A DNA stretch of 22,331 nt from JBOHNM01 sp050730675 (GCA_050730675.1 JBOHNM010000061.1:1-22331); one strand, 5' to 3'. Positions 1-7,979 are shown, numbered from the stretch's first letter. The notes: generated from the sequence alone by a model not told the origin. Translations and numbers: made by a program.

Positions 1-581
1 ATCGTGACGATGTGGACGGGCTTGCGCTCGTTCACGTAGTCGAGCATGGCGGCGATCGTCGTGGTCTTGCCCGAGCCGGTGACGCCCGACAGGAGCACGA
101 TGCCCTGCGGCTGAAGGGCGATCTGGGTCATGATTTCCGGCAGGTACAGCTCGTCGAAGCGGCGGATGGTGCTGGTGATGAGGCGGCAGGCGCACGAGAG
201 CTTGCCCTTGGCCTGGAAGAGATTGACACGGAAACGGGTCTTTTCGTCGTAGTCGTAGGCGAAGTCGGCCGAGCCGAACTTGTGCAGGTCCGCCATCAGC
301 TCCTCGGAGAGGATGTGCTTGGCGATCTTCAGGAACTCTTCCTGGGTGAGTGGCGGGGTGTCCAGCGGCTTGAGGGCGCCGCGGATACGGACCGCCGGGG
401 ACTTGCCCGCCTTCATGATCAAGTCCGAGGCGTTGAGCTTGATACAGGCCTTGAGGAAGTCGCCGAAACGCGTCGCGTGCGGGTCGTGCGCGGTGTCGGG
501 GTCCATCGTCACGTGCGAGGCCGACGGCTCGGTGTGGGTCGCGGCGCGCTTCACTTCGATCGGGTCGTGCGGTGTGCTCAT
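1..581 (-). CDS. pilT: PilT-family type IV pilus retraction ATPase, N-terminal part (cut by window edge)
   Basis: Reading the minus strand from ATG at 581 gives 193 uninterrupted codons that run off the left edge. The N-terminal PilT-like domain contains the motif LNASDLIMKAG (about residues 48-58) and a PPLTQEEF segment, followed by the RecA-like core with Walker A GVTGSGKTTT (about residues 164-173) and the sequence PVHIVT just before the edge, where the family continues as IEDP. Proteins of this family are hexameric cytoplasmic ATPases that depolymerise type IV pili for twitching and surface sensing. PilT and its paralogue PilU share this N-terminal organisation, and the C-terminal motifs that would help separate them are missing. 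No strong Shine-Dalgarno sequence precedes the ATG. The next gene upstream on the same strand is the sigma factor, about 490 bases away and behind a terminator, so pilT is probably transcribed on its own. Confidence 0.9.
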   Translation of the reverse strand, partial: MSTPHDPIEVKRAATHTEPSASHVTMDPDTAHDPHATRFGDFLKACIKLNASDLIMKAGKSPAVRIRGALKPLDTPPLTQEEFLKIAKHILSEELMADLHKFGSADFAYDYDEKTRFRVNLFQAKGKLSCACRLITSTIRRFDELYLPEIMTQIALQPQGIVLLSGVTGSGKTTTIAAMLDYVNERKPVHIVT

Positions 582-1018
582 GTTCGGCTCATCTGGACCA
601 TTACCCGGCCGATGCAAACGCGTGCGGCCGTCCCGGGACAAGGGTGCGATGGTAGAAGGATGACGCGCGTCCCGTCCGGGTGCCACGTCTTTTCGAGCCC
701 CGGGCACCGACGGGTGCGGGAATCTCCATGGGTGCCGCAGCCGGCTTGTGTCCAGGTCGTCGCCAAGGTCGGGGAACCGTGCCCCTCTCTCCGACAGCAG
801 GGCGGCTTTGAGCGAGTGCTCGACAGAGAACCCGTGCGGACCTGATATCCGCCGGGCTGAACGGCCGCCGACTTGGTTAACCTGAGCAGAAACCGGATGG
901 GCCTGCGGGCCCGGCAGGATGTTCGGGGGAATGGGAAAGAGAGTTCCGCGCGATTCGGAGGTTGAGCGGTTACATGTTCAGGTGATGCACCGAGGCGCGG
1001 AGCGAGCGCGAGGAAATG
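582..1018. other. Non-coding stretch upstream of pilT
   Basis: This stretch lies between the pilT start and the terminator of the sigma gene. Open frames cross it on both strands, but they have low-complexity, Arg/Pro/Cys-rich translations and no recognisable domain, so I call no gene here. It must hold the pilT promoter on the minus strand, but I could not find a convincing -35/-10 pair. Short inverted repeats are present, such as GGTGCC/GGCACC near 680-710, but none is followed by a T-run. Confidence 0.5.
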
Positions 1019-1020
1019 AA

Positions 1021-1048
1021 AAGGGCCCGGCCTTGCGGCCGGGCCCTT
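1021..1048 (-). terminator. Intrinsic terminator of the sigma factor gene
   Basis: A perfect 12-bp inverted repeat (AAGGGCCCGGCC / GGCCGGGCCCTT) encloses a four-base loop. Read on the minus strand the loop is GCAA, a GNRA tetraloop, and the stem is followed by TTTTCATTTCC. It starts about 24 bases after the sigma factor stop codon at 1072. This is a textbook rho-independent terminator and separates the sigma gene from pilT. Confidence 0.9.
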
Positions 1049-1071
1049 GCGAAAATGCGTGTTCTACTCAT

Positions 1072-2202
1072 TCAGCGGAGAGCCAGGAGCTGCTCGAGCG
1101 TCGGCTGATTCCCCTCGGCATCGGCGCCGGCGGCCGCCGCGAGGGCGTCCTTGAGTGCCTTGTTGCCGAGGAAGTTGGCCTCCAGCTCAATGCGGATCTT
1201 CTCCATGGCCTTGTTCTGAATCTGGCGGACGCGTTCCTTGGTGACGCCGATGATCTGTCCGACCTGCTCGAGGGTCATGGGCTTGTCATCGGCACCACTC
1301 TCGAGGCCGAAGCGGTGCTCGATCACCGTGCGCTCTACGTCAGTCAGAGCGGCGCGGTTGTCCATGACGATGCGCTTCACTTCCTCGGCGGCGTCCTTCT
1401 CGAAGGTCGAACGCTTGGTCTCGAGATAGTTGGAACGCTCGAGCTTGGGGTCGAAGTCCGTCGGGAACCGCTGGCGGTACTTGCTCAGCTTCATGCCCTG
1501 ACGCGAGAAAGCCTTGAGGATCGCGCGGCAGGCGTAGGTGCTGAACTTGTATCCGCGGCCCGCGTCGAACTTATCGACGGCACGCAGGAGAGCCATGTTG
1601 CCCTCGCTGACGAGATCGGCGAAGTCCACCTCGCTCATGCGGGTGCGCTTGGCCATCGCCAGGACGAGGGCGAGATTGGTATTGGCGATCTGCTGGCGGA
1701 TGAGGTCGCCGCGGCGGTACCAGCGGAGGATCTCCTCGGCCTGCTCGCCGGTGGGCTTGCGGGCCGGGGTGTTCCAGATGGCCTGCTGGTGCTTCCAGAT
1801 GCGGTAGCGCGAGTAGTTGAACTGGTGGAAGAGGACCTTCTCCTGCGCGCCGGTGAGGATGACCTGCTGGGCGTGCTTGATGGAGCGCGTACGACCGGAG
1901 AGATCGTCCATCACCGGGTGGTACCAACTGGTATCCGGCTTGGGGATCTCCGGCGCATCGTCGTAGATCTTCTTCTCCGCGTCCGACTCGTAGAACGCGG
2001 GGCTGTCGATGAAGTCCTGCTCCTCGGACATGATGAGGGCCAGGAGCTTCTCGTCGTCCTTGCTCAGCGCGCGCTTGACCTTCTTGCCTGGGGCCTTGCC
2101 GACAAGCGGCTTGACCTCGGTCAGGTCGACGCGGTTGCGCCGACGGTGCTGCTCGAGCGGACTCGGGCTGCTGCTGATCGGCATGAGATTCGTGCGTTCC
2201 AT
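1072..2202 (-). CDS. Sigma-70 family RNA polymerase sigma factor, planctomycete group 2-like
   Basis: A 376-residue sigma factor that directs RNA polymerase to a promoter subset. The first ~110 residues are charged and match no domain I know. Region 1.2/2.1 follows (about 115-190, including LTGAQEKVLF and NTNLALVLAMAKR), then region 2.2-2.4 (200-234, with GYKFSTYACRAILKAFSR), a short linker in place of a full region 3, and region 4 with a helix-turn-helix at about 309-338 (MTLEQVGQIIGVTKERVRQI). Family members normally have STYATWWIRQA in region 2.3. Here the Trp pair that helps melt the -10 element is replaced by Arg226-Ala227, so promoter preference may differ. An AAGGA lies 11 bases before the ATG. 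The gene stands alone, with a 690-base gap upstream and a terminator downstream. It does not look like the principal RpoD, because region 1.1 and full region 3 are absent. Confidence 0.93.
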   Translation of the reverse strand: MERTNLMPISSSPSPLEQHRRRNRVDLTEVKPLVGKAPGKKVKRALSKDDEKLLALIMSEEQDFIDSPAFYESDAEKKIYDDAPEIPKPDTSWYHPVMDDLSGRTRSIKHAQQVILTGAQEKVLFHQFNYSRYRIWKHQQAIWNTPARKPTGEQAEEILRWYRRGDLIRQQIANTNLALVLAMAKRTRMSEVDFADLVSEGNMALLRAVDKFDAGRGYKFSTYACRAILKAFSRQGMKLSKYRQRFPTDFDPKLERSNYLETKRSTFEKDAAEEVKRIVMDNRAALTDVERTVIEHRFGLESGADDKPMTLEQVGQIIGVTKERVRQIQNKAMEKIRIELEANFLGNKALKDALAAAAGADAEGNQPTLEQLLALR

Positions 2203-2890
2203 GGGTCGTGCGGTCCTTGGCGTCCGTCGAGGCCGGTCGCCGTCAAATTGAGTGTCGTCGGAGATCGTCCGGGCGAACTCAGGGGTTGGTCTTGACTTCC
2301 ATACGTCTGGCGAAAATGTGAAGATCGGGAAAAGCGAATGGGGTGTAATGCGAATTTGGGGGATGGAGTAAGGGTTTATTGAAGCAGATCGGTAGAATCC
2401 CGCAAGTCCCGAATCCTTCGGACACTTACGAAAAATGAAACTTCAGAGAGTACAACCGCTCGGCGCGTCGGGGTCAACTCGGACTTTGTCTACCCAACTC
2501 ATCCACAGAGGGGGGAGGCGAGACTTCCTATCTCGATTCCTTGATTGTACGTGAAAATCGACGTTTCGTTTCAGATTCCAGCACAATTGGGCGTTTCTTG
2601 GGCAACCTTGCCCAGTAAAAGAGAGGTAATCATAGCATTTTGTTCGGCATATGGCAGGTAATCATGTAAGCGTTTGCAGTATGTGAAGGTCCAGTTAGGA
2701 AGAACCGCGGGAGACTCAGACTGTCCACCCCTAAGGTACCGCCGAATCGCCATCCCACCAGCGATACGAATGACGGACTTTTCACAATCGGTTGTTCCCC
2801 GGTCCGTGAGTGCGGGAGGTAAGGATTCCTAAGTTCCCAGTCGGACCGCATCGGCCGAGGACAGCATTCCAATCATTTGAGGAGACCACC
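2203..2890. other. Long AT-richer intergenic region between the divergent sigma and sodA genes
   Basis: About 690 bases separate two divergent genes, so both promoters should lie here. From about 2290 the base composition is visibly richer in A and T than the flanking genes. Seen inside: an inverted repeat TGGGCAA-CC-TTGCCCA at 2599-2614, and a direct repeat AGGTAATCAT at 2624-2633 and 2656-2665 (32 bases apart). A 60-codon minus-strand open frame (2571-2753) and an overlapping one (2630-2872) have no recognisable domain and no good ribosome binding site. I found no match by eye to tRNA, RNase P RNA, SRP RNA, tmRNA or 6S RNA. The region could hold an unrecognised small RNA, a decayed gene or an extended regulatory region. 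Confidence 0.55.
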
Positions 2891-3532
2891 ATGGCGTACA
2901 CCCTGCCCGCTTTGCCTTACGCGTTCGATGCTCTTGAGCCCCATGTCGATGCCAAGACGATGGAGATCCACAGCCAGAAGCACCACGCCGCTTACGTGAC
3001 CAACGCCAACAAGGCGCTGGAGGGGACCAAGTGGGCTGACCTGCCTGCGGAGAAGGTCATCACGATGCTCGCCGACCTGTCCGAAGACAAGCGGGCCGTC
3101 GTGCGCAACAACGCCGGCGGCCACGTGAACCACTCGTTGTTCTGGAAGGTCATGGCGCCGGCCGGCAAGGGCGGCGGCGGGGCGCCCAGCGGCGAGCTGG
3201 TCGACGCGATCAACGCGTCGTTCGGGAGCGTGGACAAGTTCAAGGCGGAGTTCGCCGATGCCGCGACCAAGCGTTTCGGCTCCGGATGGGCGTGGCTGTG
3301 CTGGGTGGCGAGCGAGAAGAAGCTCAAGGTCTGCTCGACGGCGAACCAGGACAACCCGTTGATGGGTCAGGCGGTCGCGGGCTGCGGCGGCACACCGATC
3401 CTCGGGCTGGATGTGTGGGAGCACGCGTACTACCTGCACTACCAGAACCGGCGCCCGGACTACATCGGCGCGTGGTGGAACGTGGTGAACTGGGGTGAGG
3501 TGGCTAAGAACCTCGCCGCGGCCAAGCACTGA
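2891..3532 (+). CDS. sodA: Superoxide dismutase, manganese type (Fe/Mn family)
   Basis: The 213-residue protein converts superoxide to hydrogen peroxide and oxygen in the cytoplasm. It aligns through its whole length with E. coli SodA (starts MAYTLPALPYAFDALEPH). The four metal ligands are His27, His81 (GGHVNHSLFW), Asp174 and His178 (GLDVWEHAYY). Gly77 together with Gln153 in STANQDNP is the arrangement of Mn-preferring enzymes; Fe enzymes place the Gln at the position of Gly77. A Gly-rich insert after residue 92 lengthens one loop slightly. An in-frame upstream ATG exists at 2810, but the ATG at 2891 has GAGGAG six bases before it and matches the family N-terminus. There is no signal peptide. 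A terminator follows 20 bases after the stop, so the gene is monocistronic. Metal choice is inferred from sequence only. Confidence 0.96.
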   Translation: MAYTLPALPYAFDALEPHVDAKTMEIHSQKHHAAYVTNANKALEGTKWADLPAEKVITMLADLSEDKRAVVRNNAGGHVNHSLFWKVMAPAGKGGGGAPSGELVDAINASFGSVDKFKAEFADAATKRFGSGWAWLCWVASEKKLKVCSTANQDNPLMGQAVAGCGGTPILGLDVWEHAYYLHYQNRRPDYIGAWWNVVNWGEVAKNLAAAKH

Positions 3533-3551
3533 GCGATTGAACGTAACACTG

Positions 3552-3580
3552 AAACGCCCTCGACAACGGGGGCGTTTTTC
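3552..3580 (+). terminator. Intrinsic terminator of sodA
   Basis: An 11-bp stem (AAACGCCCTCG / CGGGGGCGTTT, with one G-T wobble) closes an ACAA loop. It overlaps and is followed by a TTTTTC tract ending at 3580. It lies 20 bases behind the sodA stop codon on the plus strand. Confidence 0.9.
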
Positions 3581-3664
3581 GTTGGGCAGGGAGAGGGTGC
3601 GGTCAGCGCATCGCTCTATGATCGGCGTCGCTTGCCAAAGGTGGTATGTGTGGAGACCCGACCG

Positions 3665-5086
3665 ATGAACCGGATGTTGCTGACGGCGTGGCTGCTGGCC
3701 CCGATCGTGATCGTGGGAGGGATGTACCTGATGATCCCCAAGAAAGCACAGAAGCTGGGAGCCGGCGCTGCGACTGCCGCGCAGCCGGCGGCAAAGCCGT
3801 CCGACGCGAAGGCGGCCGAGACGAAGCCCGCCGGCGCGAAGACGACTGCCCCCAAGCCCGGGGGGGTGGCGGCCGCGGACGACACGACGATCCAGCCGGA
3901 GTTTTTGCCGCAGGGCGTGATCCTGGTGGTCCAGGACACCACGGGGCTGGCGTCCAATGACTCACCCATTTATGTGGCAGGGAGTTTCAACGGGTGGAAT
4001 CCCGGCGACGACAAGTGGAAGCTGACGCGCCGCAGCGACCTGAAGTGGCAGGTGGTGATCCCGCAGGTGAAGAACAACGCCAAGATCGAGTTCAAGTTCA
4101 CGCGCGGCTCGTGGGATATGGAGCAGTTGAACGAGGACCTGACGGTGCCCGGCAACAACATGCTGCCGCCGGTGAGCAAGGCGGAATACCCGGCGGGGGG
4201 CAAGCAGCCGGTATTTGACTACAAGGTGGTGAAGTGGGGGGACCAGCGGCCAGACGCCGCGGTGCGCCCGGACCTGAACCCGTACTACACCATGCAGGTG
4301 ACGGGCACGGTCAAGCGGCTTGAGGTCGGCGGCGGGGGCGTGCCGTTCAAGCGTGACCTGCTTGTGTGGCTGCCGCCGGGGTATGAGAAGCCGGAGAACA
4401 CGGCACGGAAGTATCCGGTGCTGTACATGATGGACGGGCAGAACATCTTCATGAAGATGCCCGGCACGCCCGCGGAATGGAGCGTGGACGAGACGGCGAC
4501 GAAGCTGATCGACGAGGGGAAGGTCGAGCCGCTCATCATCGTGGGGGTGCCGCATGCGGAAAAGGGTCGGATGAGCGAGTACACATTCATGCCGCTGCTC
4601 GACGGCGTCGAGCCGCGGGGCGAGGCGTTCATCCGGTGGATGATGGCGAGCGTGATGCCGCGGGTGGAGCGGGCCTTCCGGGTCAAGACGGGGCCGGAGT
4701 ACACGGGGATCGGCGGGGCGTCGCTGGGCGGGCTGATCAGCCTGTACGCCGGGTGCACGCGGTCCGACGTGTTCGGGCTGGTGCTGGCAGAGAGCACACC
4801 ATTGGTGATGAAGGACAAGGCCGCGATGCGGTGGTTCGCGGAGCAGAAGAAGTGGCCGCGGAAGGTGGTCTTCGGGATGGGCGGGCGCGAGGCGGGGACC
4901 AAGCCGGAGTCGGAGAAGCTCAACAAGCAGTACGCGGACTCGGCGACGGAGTTCTACGGGTTCGCCAAGGACAAGGTGGGCGGGAACCTGATGCTGAACG
5001 TGGACCCGGAGGCGGTCCACAATGAGGAGGCGTGGGCGAAGCGGTTCGGACCGGAGCTGGAGTATCTGTATCCCGCGAAGAAATGA
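3665..5086 (+). CDS. Membrane-anchored esterase (esterase D/Fes-like) with an N-terminal glycogen-binding-like domain
   Basis: The 473-residue protein begins with an uncleaved anchor or signal peptide (about 4-24) and a Lys/Ala/Pro-rich linker (25-75). A carbohydrate-binding-like beta domain follows (about 84-170; IYVAGSFNGWNPGDDKW resembles CBM20/CBM48 modules). The C-terminal half (about 228-473) is an alpha/beta-hydrolase of the esterase D family, with YPVLYMMDGQNIF, the nucleophile elbow GGASLGG (Ser353) and a C-terminal His452 (EAVHNEEAW) as likely catalytic base. The acid may be Glu409, where the family usually has Asp. Such fusions act outside the cytoplasm on ester-linked substituents of carbohydrates or on siderophore-type esters; the substrate is unknown. 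I prefer the ATG at 3665, with GGAG about ten bases upstream and directly before the hydrophobic segment, over a TTG at 3632. The gene converges on the yahK-like gene. Confidence 0.85.
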   Translation: MNRMLLTAWLLAPIVIVGGMYLMIPKKAQKLGAGAATAAQPAAKPSDAKAAETKPAGAKTTAPKPGGVAAADDTTIQPEFLPQGVILVVQDTTGLASNDSPIYVAGSFNGWNPGDDKWKLTRRSDLKWQVVIPQVKNNAKIEFKFTRGSWDMEQLNEDLTVPGNNMLPPVSKAEYPAGGKQPVFDYKVVKWGDQRPDAAVRPDLNPYYTMQVTGTVKRLEVGGGGVPFKRDLLVWLPPGYEKPENTARKYPVLYMMDGQNIFMKMPGTPAEWSVDETATKLIDEGKVEPLIIVGVPHAEKGRMSEYTFMPLLDGVEPRGEAFIRWMMASVMPRVERAFRVKTGPEYTGIGGASLGGLISLYAGCTRSDVFGLVLAESTPLVMKDKAAMRWFAEQKKWPRKVVFGMGGREAGTKPESEKLNKQYADSATEFYGFAKDKVGGNLMLNVDPEAVHNEEAWAKRFGPELEYLYPAKK

Positions 5087-5126
5087 AACGCCGTTTCACC
5101 ACAGAGTACACAGAGTGACACAGAGT
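5084..5126. repeat. Palindrome plus three tandem CACAGAGT units
   Basis: The stop codon of the esterase gene is part of a 15-base palindrome, TGAAACG-C-CGTTTCA (5084-5098). Right after it come three copies of CACAGAGT at 5100-5107, 5109-5116 and 5119-5126, separated by 1-2 bases. Similar CACCACAGAG/ACACAGAG strings occur between genes in many bacterial genomes, from my recollection of such sequences. It sits between two convergent genes, where it could also help end transcription, although there is no T-run. Confidence 0.7.
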
Positions 5127-5159
5127 TAAGACCGATACAGGACAGGCGAAGGCAGGCGT

Positions 5160-6215
5160 TTACTTCAGCGACGCCATATCAATCACAAACCGGTACTTCA
5201 CATCGCTCTTGAGCATGCGCTCGTAGGCCTCGTTGATCTTCTGGATCGGGATGATCTCGATATCGCTGACGATGTTGTGCATGGCGCAGAAGTCGAGCAT
5301 TTCCTGGGTTTCGGGGATGCCGCCGATGGCCGAGCCGGCGATGCTTGCACGCTTCATGAGCAGGGGCCAGACGGCGGGGGAGGGGTGCGGGTGCTCGGGG
5401 GCGCCCACGAGGCACATGGTGCCGTCGGTTCGGAGAAGGTTGGTGAAGGCGTCGAGGTTGTGGCTGACGCCGACGGTGTTGAGGATGAAGTCGAACGAGC
5501 CGGCCTGCTTGGCCATCTGGGCGTCGTCCTTGGAGACGACGACCTCATCGGCCCCGAGTTTTTTACCGTCCTCGATCTTGTTTGCCGAGGTCGTGAACAG
5601 GACGGTGTGCGCGCCGAACGCGTGGGCGAACTTGACGCCCATGTGGCCGAGGCCGCCCAAGCCCACGACGCCGACCTTCTTGCTCTTGGCCGCGCCCCAG
5701 TGGCGCAGCGGCGAGTACGTCGTGATGCCGGCACACAAAAGCGGTGCGGTTGCCGCGAGGTCGAGCTTCGGCGGTACGCGGAGCACGAACCGCTCGTGGA
5801 CGGTGATGTTCTTGGAGTACCCGCCGTAGGTCATCTTGCCCGGGGCGTGGGCGTCGGGGCTGTTGTATGTGAGAACCATGCCCTTCTCGCAATACTGCTC
5901 CAGGCCCTTGTTGCAGTTGCCGCAGGACTTGCACGAATCGACCATGCAGCCGACGGCGGCGAGGTCGCCGGCCTTGAAGCCCTTGACCTCCGAGCCGACC
6001 CTGGTGACACGGCCGACGATCTCGTGCCCGGGGATGAGCGGGAAGACCATGCCGGGCCACTGCCCGCGCGAGGCGTGCAGATCGGAGTGACAGACGCCGC
6101 AGAAGAGGATCTCCATCTGCACGTCCTTGGGCAGCGGATCGCGGCGATCGATGGTGAACGGTGCGAGGGGGGTGGTGGCGGTCTGTGCGGCGAAGGCGGG
6201 GGTCTTGACGGGCAT
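5160..6215 (-). CDS. yahK: Zinc-dependent NADP(H) alcohol dehydrogenase / aldehyde reductase, YahK-like
   Basis: The 351-residue protein belongs to the cinnamyl-alcohol-dehydrogenase branch of the medium-chain dehydrogenases and is very close to E. coli YahK along its whole length. Catalytic zinc ligands are Cys42 (CGVCHSDLH), His64 with Glu65 (PGHE) and Cys161 (LLCAGIT). The structural zinc site is Cys95, Cys98, Cys101 and Cys109. The dinucleotide motif is GLGGLG (185-190). After the second Rossmann strand the chain reads FTTSANK, with Ser in place of the Asp typical of NAD enzymes, so NADPH is the likely cofactor. It probably reduces a broad range of aldehydes to alcohols in the cytoplasm as detoxification. 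GAGGAG lies about seven bases before the ATG. The next gene upstream on the same strand ends 105 bases away, so co-transcription is possible but not shown. Confidence 0.95.
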   Translation of the reverse strand: MPVKTPAFAAQTATTPLAPFTIDRRDPLPKDVQMEILFCGVCHSDLHASRGQWPGMVFPLIPGHEIVGRVTRVGSEVKGFKAGDLAAVGCMVDSCKSCGNCNKGLEQYCEKGMVLTYNSPDAHAPGKMTYGGYSKNITVHERFVLRVPPKLDLAATAPLLCAGITTYSPLRHWGAAKSKKVGVVGLGGLGHMGVKFAHAFGAHTVLFTTSANKIEDGKKLGADEVVVSKDDAQMAKQAGSFDFILNTVGVSHNLDAFTNLLRTDGTMCLVGAPEHPHPSPAVWPLLMKRASIAGSAIGGIPETQEMLDFCAMHNIVSDIEIIPIQKINEAYERMLKSDVKYRFVIDMASLK

Positions 6216-6320
6216 GGGTGGCTCCTCGGGTGATCGTGGGGAGGGTAGAGGGAAGGCAATCGGTGCGGAGGCACACCCTGTGGTAACCCTTGATTGAATC
6301 GCAATCGTGCTCCTGCTGAT

Positions 6321-7907
6321 TCACCGCGGCGCGACGGGAGGGAGGTTGAGCGACTTGAGGTCGAAGATGAGCAGGTGGGGAACAAATTGCATCGTTGATG
6401 CCGCCGGCGGTCCACCGGGAACTGAGGAGGGCGAGGTGGTGCGCGGGGCGCAATCTGTAACGGCGATGGCGACCCAACGGCCGTCCGAGGAGGTGACGAC
6501 GTGGTCGTCGGGGAGTGTCTGCTTGCTGAGGTTGTACTGGAGACGTGCGATCCAGTTTTTTTTCGCGGTGTCGCGGACGTAGACCGCGTCGCTGGAAGTT
6601 GCCACGAACAAGCGACCGGTGGCAGTGTTGAAGGCGAGGCCTGCCGGGCCATCTTGTAGGGTGCCCATGAAACCGGGTGACTTCATCCCACCCTCACGAC
6701 GATCGCCGTTCAGTGACCACAACGCAATGTCATCTCCATCTCCCCAAACGCGGATGAAGAATGTTCCCTCGCCGCGTGGTACAGGAAGAACCTCTGTCCA
6801 AAAGTTGTCGGTAATCTCTCGCACAAGCGAACCGTCGGCAAGGTTTATCACACGAAGAGTGCTTGGCGATCCATAGTCAGTTTTCGGTCCGCGGGGTGGT
6901 ACTTCGACTGCTTGGAGCGGCGTCGTTCCGGGAATCGCAACGAGCACGCTTGATTGCCGCTTGATCAACCTCATTGAGGGGTCGCCAACCGGTGCATGGA
7001 GTTGACTGATTCGTGTGAGTTTTCCGGTGGGAATAGACCAGCGATCGAGGGCGGCGTCCTCCGGGCGTGCGCTTCCCTGCTGGACGTATACGTTCTCTGC
7101 ATCTGCCCATCCCACGACGTCGCGCCAACTGGTCGGGGGCGGGACGGACGGGGCGGTTGGGTTGTCGAGTGCGGTCAGTGAGGTACCGGCGCGTCCGGTT
7201 GTGAGATCGATCGCCTCCATCCTTCCGCCATTGCTCTGAAGTATGCCGATTCGTCGGTCGAGGCTGAATGAACGGTGCAGGCGGCCGGAACTTGATCGAC
7301 GAAGGGTCGCGACTATCCTGCCTGAATCGGGATCGACCAGTGTGATGACCATCCACGGTCGATCGTGGAGCTGGATCCAGCGGATCTGATGCTGCCTCGC
7401 GTAGTCGGTGACCGCGGGCGAAACAATGTGGAGCCATTCCGCGGCCGCGTTTACACGGCCGACACGCGAGGCGTGCAGCGCGCCGTAGCCGAGCCCAAAC
7501 AGCAGCAAGAATGTGAGTGGCCAGGACATTCGACGCAGAGTGGAACGACCGATGGTGGGGTGGCGGCGGACCGGATCGGTGCCGCACTCCGGGCAGCATG
7601 TGCGTGTGGGGACACCATCCAGCACATAACAGCACTTGCGGCAATGGGGCGAACCGACGACTTGTGGGCGGTGCTTGATACGGATGAACAGCACGACAAT
7701 GGCGAGGGTCGTGATGAGGAGCATTGTCGCAAGAACTTCCGGCCAGTGGTAGACGGCGATACTCCACAGCTCCGGGTAGTTTTCCTGAGCCTCGACCACG
7801 AGGAGATCGTCCGAGTTGAAGCCGATTGGCTTGGCTCCGCTGATCGCGGCGGGCGAACCAACGAAGTCGTGGAGGGGAGTGATGTCGATGGGCGACCATT
7901 TGGACAT
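6321..7907 (-). CDS. Membrane protein with a zinc ribbon and an extracytoplasmic propeller-like domain, function unknown
   Basis: I do not recognise a named family for this 528-residue protein. Visible parts are an N-terminal segment (1-53), a first membrane helix (about 54-77), a basic loop carrying a zinc ribbon (Cys89, Cys92, Cys105 and Cys108), and a second helix (about 129-146). About 380 residues then follow with repeated short beta-type segments such as GRLFVATSSDAVYVRD and RWVAIAVTD, resembling a WD40/YVTN beta-propeller. Charge distribution puts the ribbon in the cytoplasm and the large C-terminal domain outside. The CxxC...CPECG ribbon is common in membrane proteins of Phycisphaerae, from general knowledge. 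Codon use and base composition are somewhat less GC-rich than in the neighbours. There is no clear Shine-Dalgarno before the ATG. A role in stress sensing or envelope binding would be a guess. Confidence 0.8.
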   Translation of the reverse strand: MSKWSPIDITPLHDFVGSPAAISGAKPIGFNSDDLLVVEAQENYPELWSIAVYHWPEVLATMLLITTLAIVVLFIRIKHRPQVVGSPHCRKCCYVLDGVPTRTCCPECGTDPVRRHPTIGRSTLRRMSWPLTFLLLFGLGYGALHASRVGRVNAAAEWLHIVSPAVTDYARQHQIRWIQLHDRPWMVITLVDPDSGRIVATLRRSSSGRLHRSFSLDRRIGILQSNGGRMEAIDLTTGRAGTSLTALDNPTAPSVPPPTSWRDVVGWADAENVYVQQGSARPEDAALDRWSIPTGKLTRISQLHAPVGDPSMRLIKRQSSVLVAIPGTTPLQAVEVPPRGPKTDYGSPSTLRVINLADGSLVREITDNFWTEVLPVPRGEGTFFIRVWGDGDDIALWSLNGDRREGGMKSPGFMGTLQDGPAGLAFNTATGRLFVATSSDAVYVRDTAKKNWIARLQYNLSKQTLPDDHVVTSSDGRWVAIAVTDCAPRTTSPSSVPGGPPAASTMQFVPHLLIFDLKSLNLPPVAPR

Positions 7908-7979
7908 GGGGTGAGTCTAACCCCATACCCAAACGTCTGTGTCGAAATACCAACACAGGGAGCGTCGCCCTCATCCCAG

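Noticed and set aside
919..2295. Plus-strand open frame of 458 codons opposite the sigma factor
   Set aside because: It spans the terminator and the whole sigma gene antisense and has only low-complexity sequence; the sigma factor frame has all expected regions.
2499..2507. TCATCCACA, one base away from the DnaA box TTATCCACA
   Set aside because: It is a single near-match with no cluster of boxes, no unwinding element and no dnaA or dnaN nearby, so it is no evidence for an origin.
2571..2753. A 60-codon minus-strand frame in the AT-richer gap
   Set aside because: There is no recognisable motif and no convincing ribosome site, and it overlaps another open frame in a different phase. It was kept as a remark in the region entry only.
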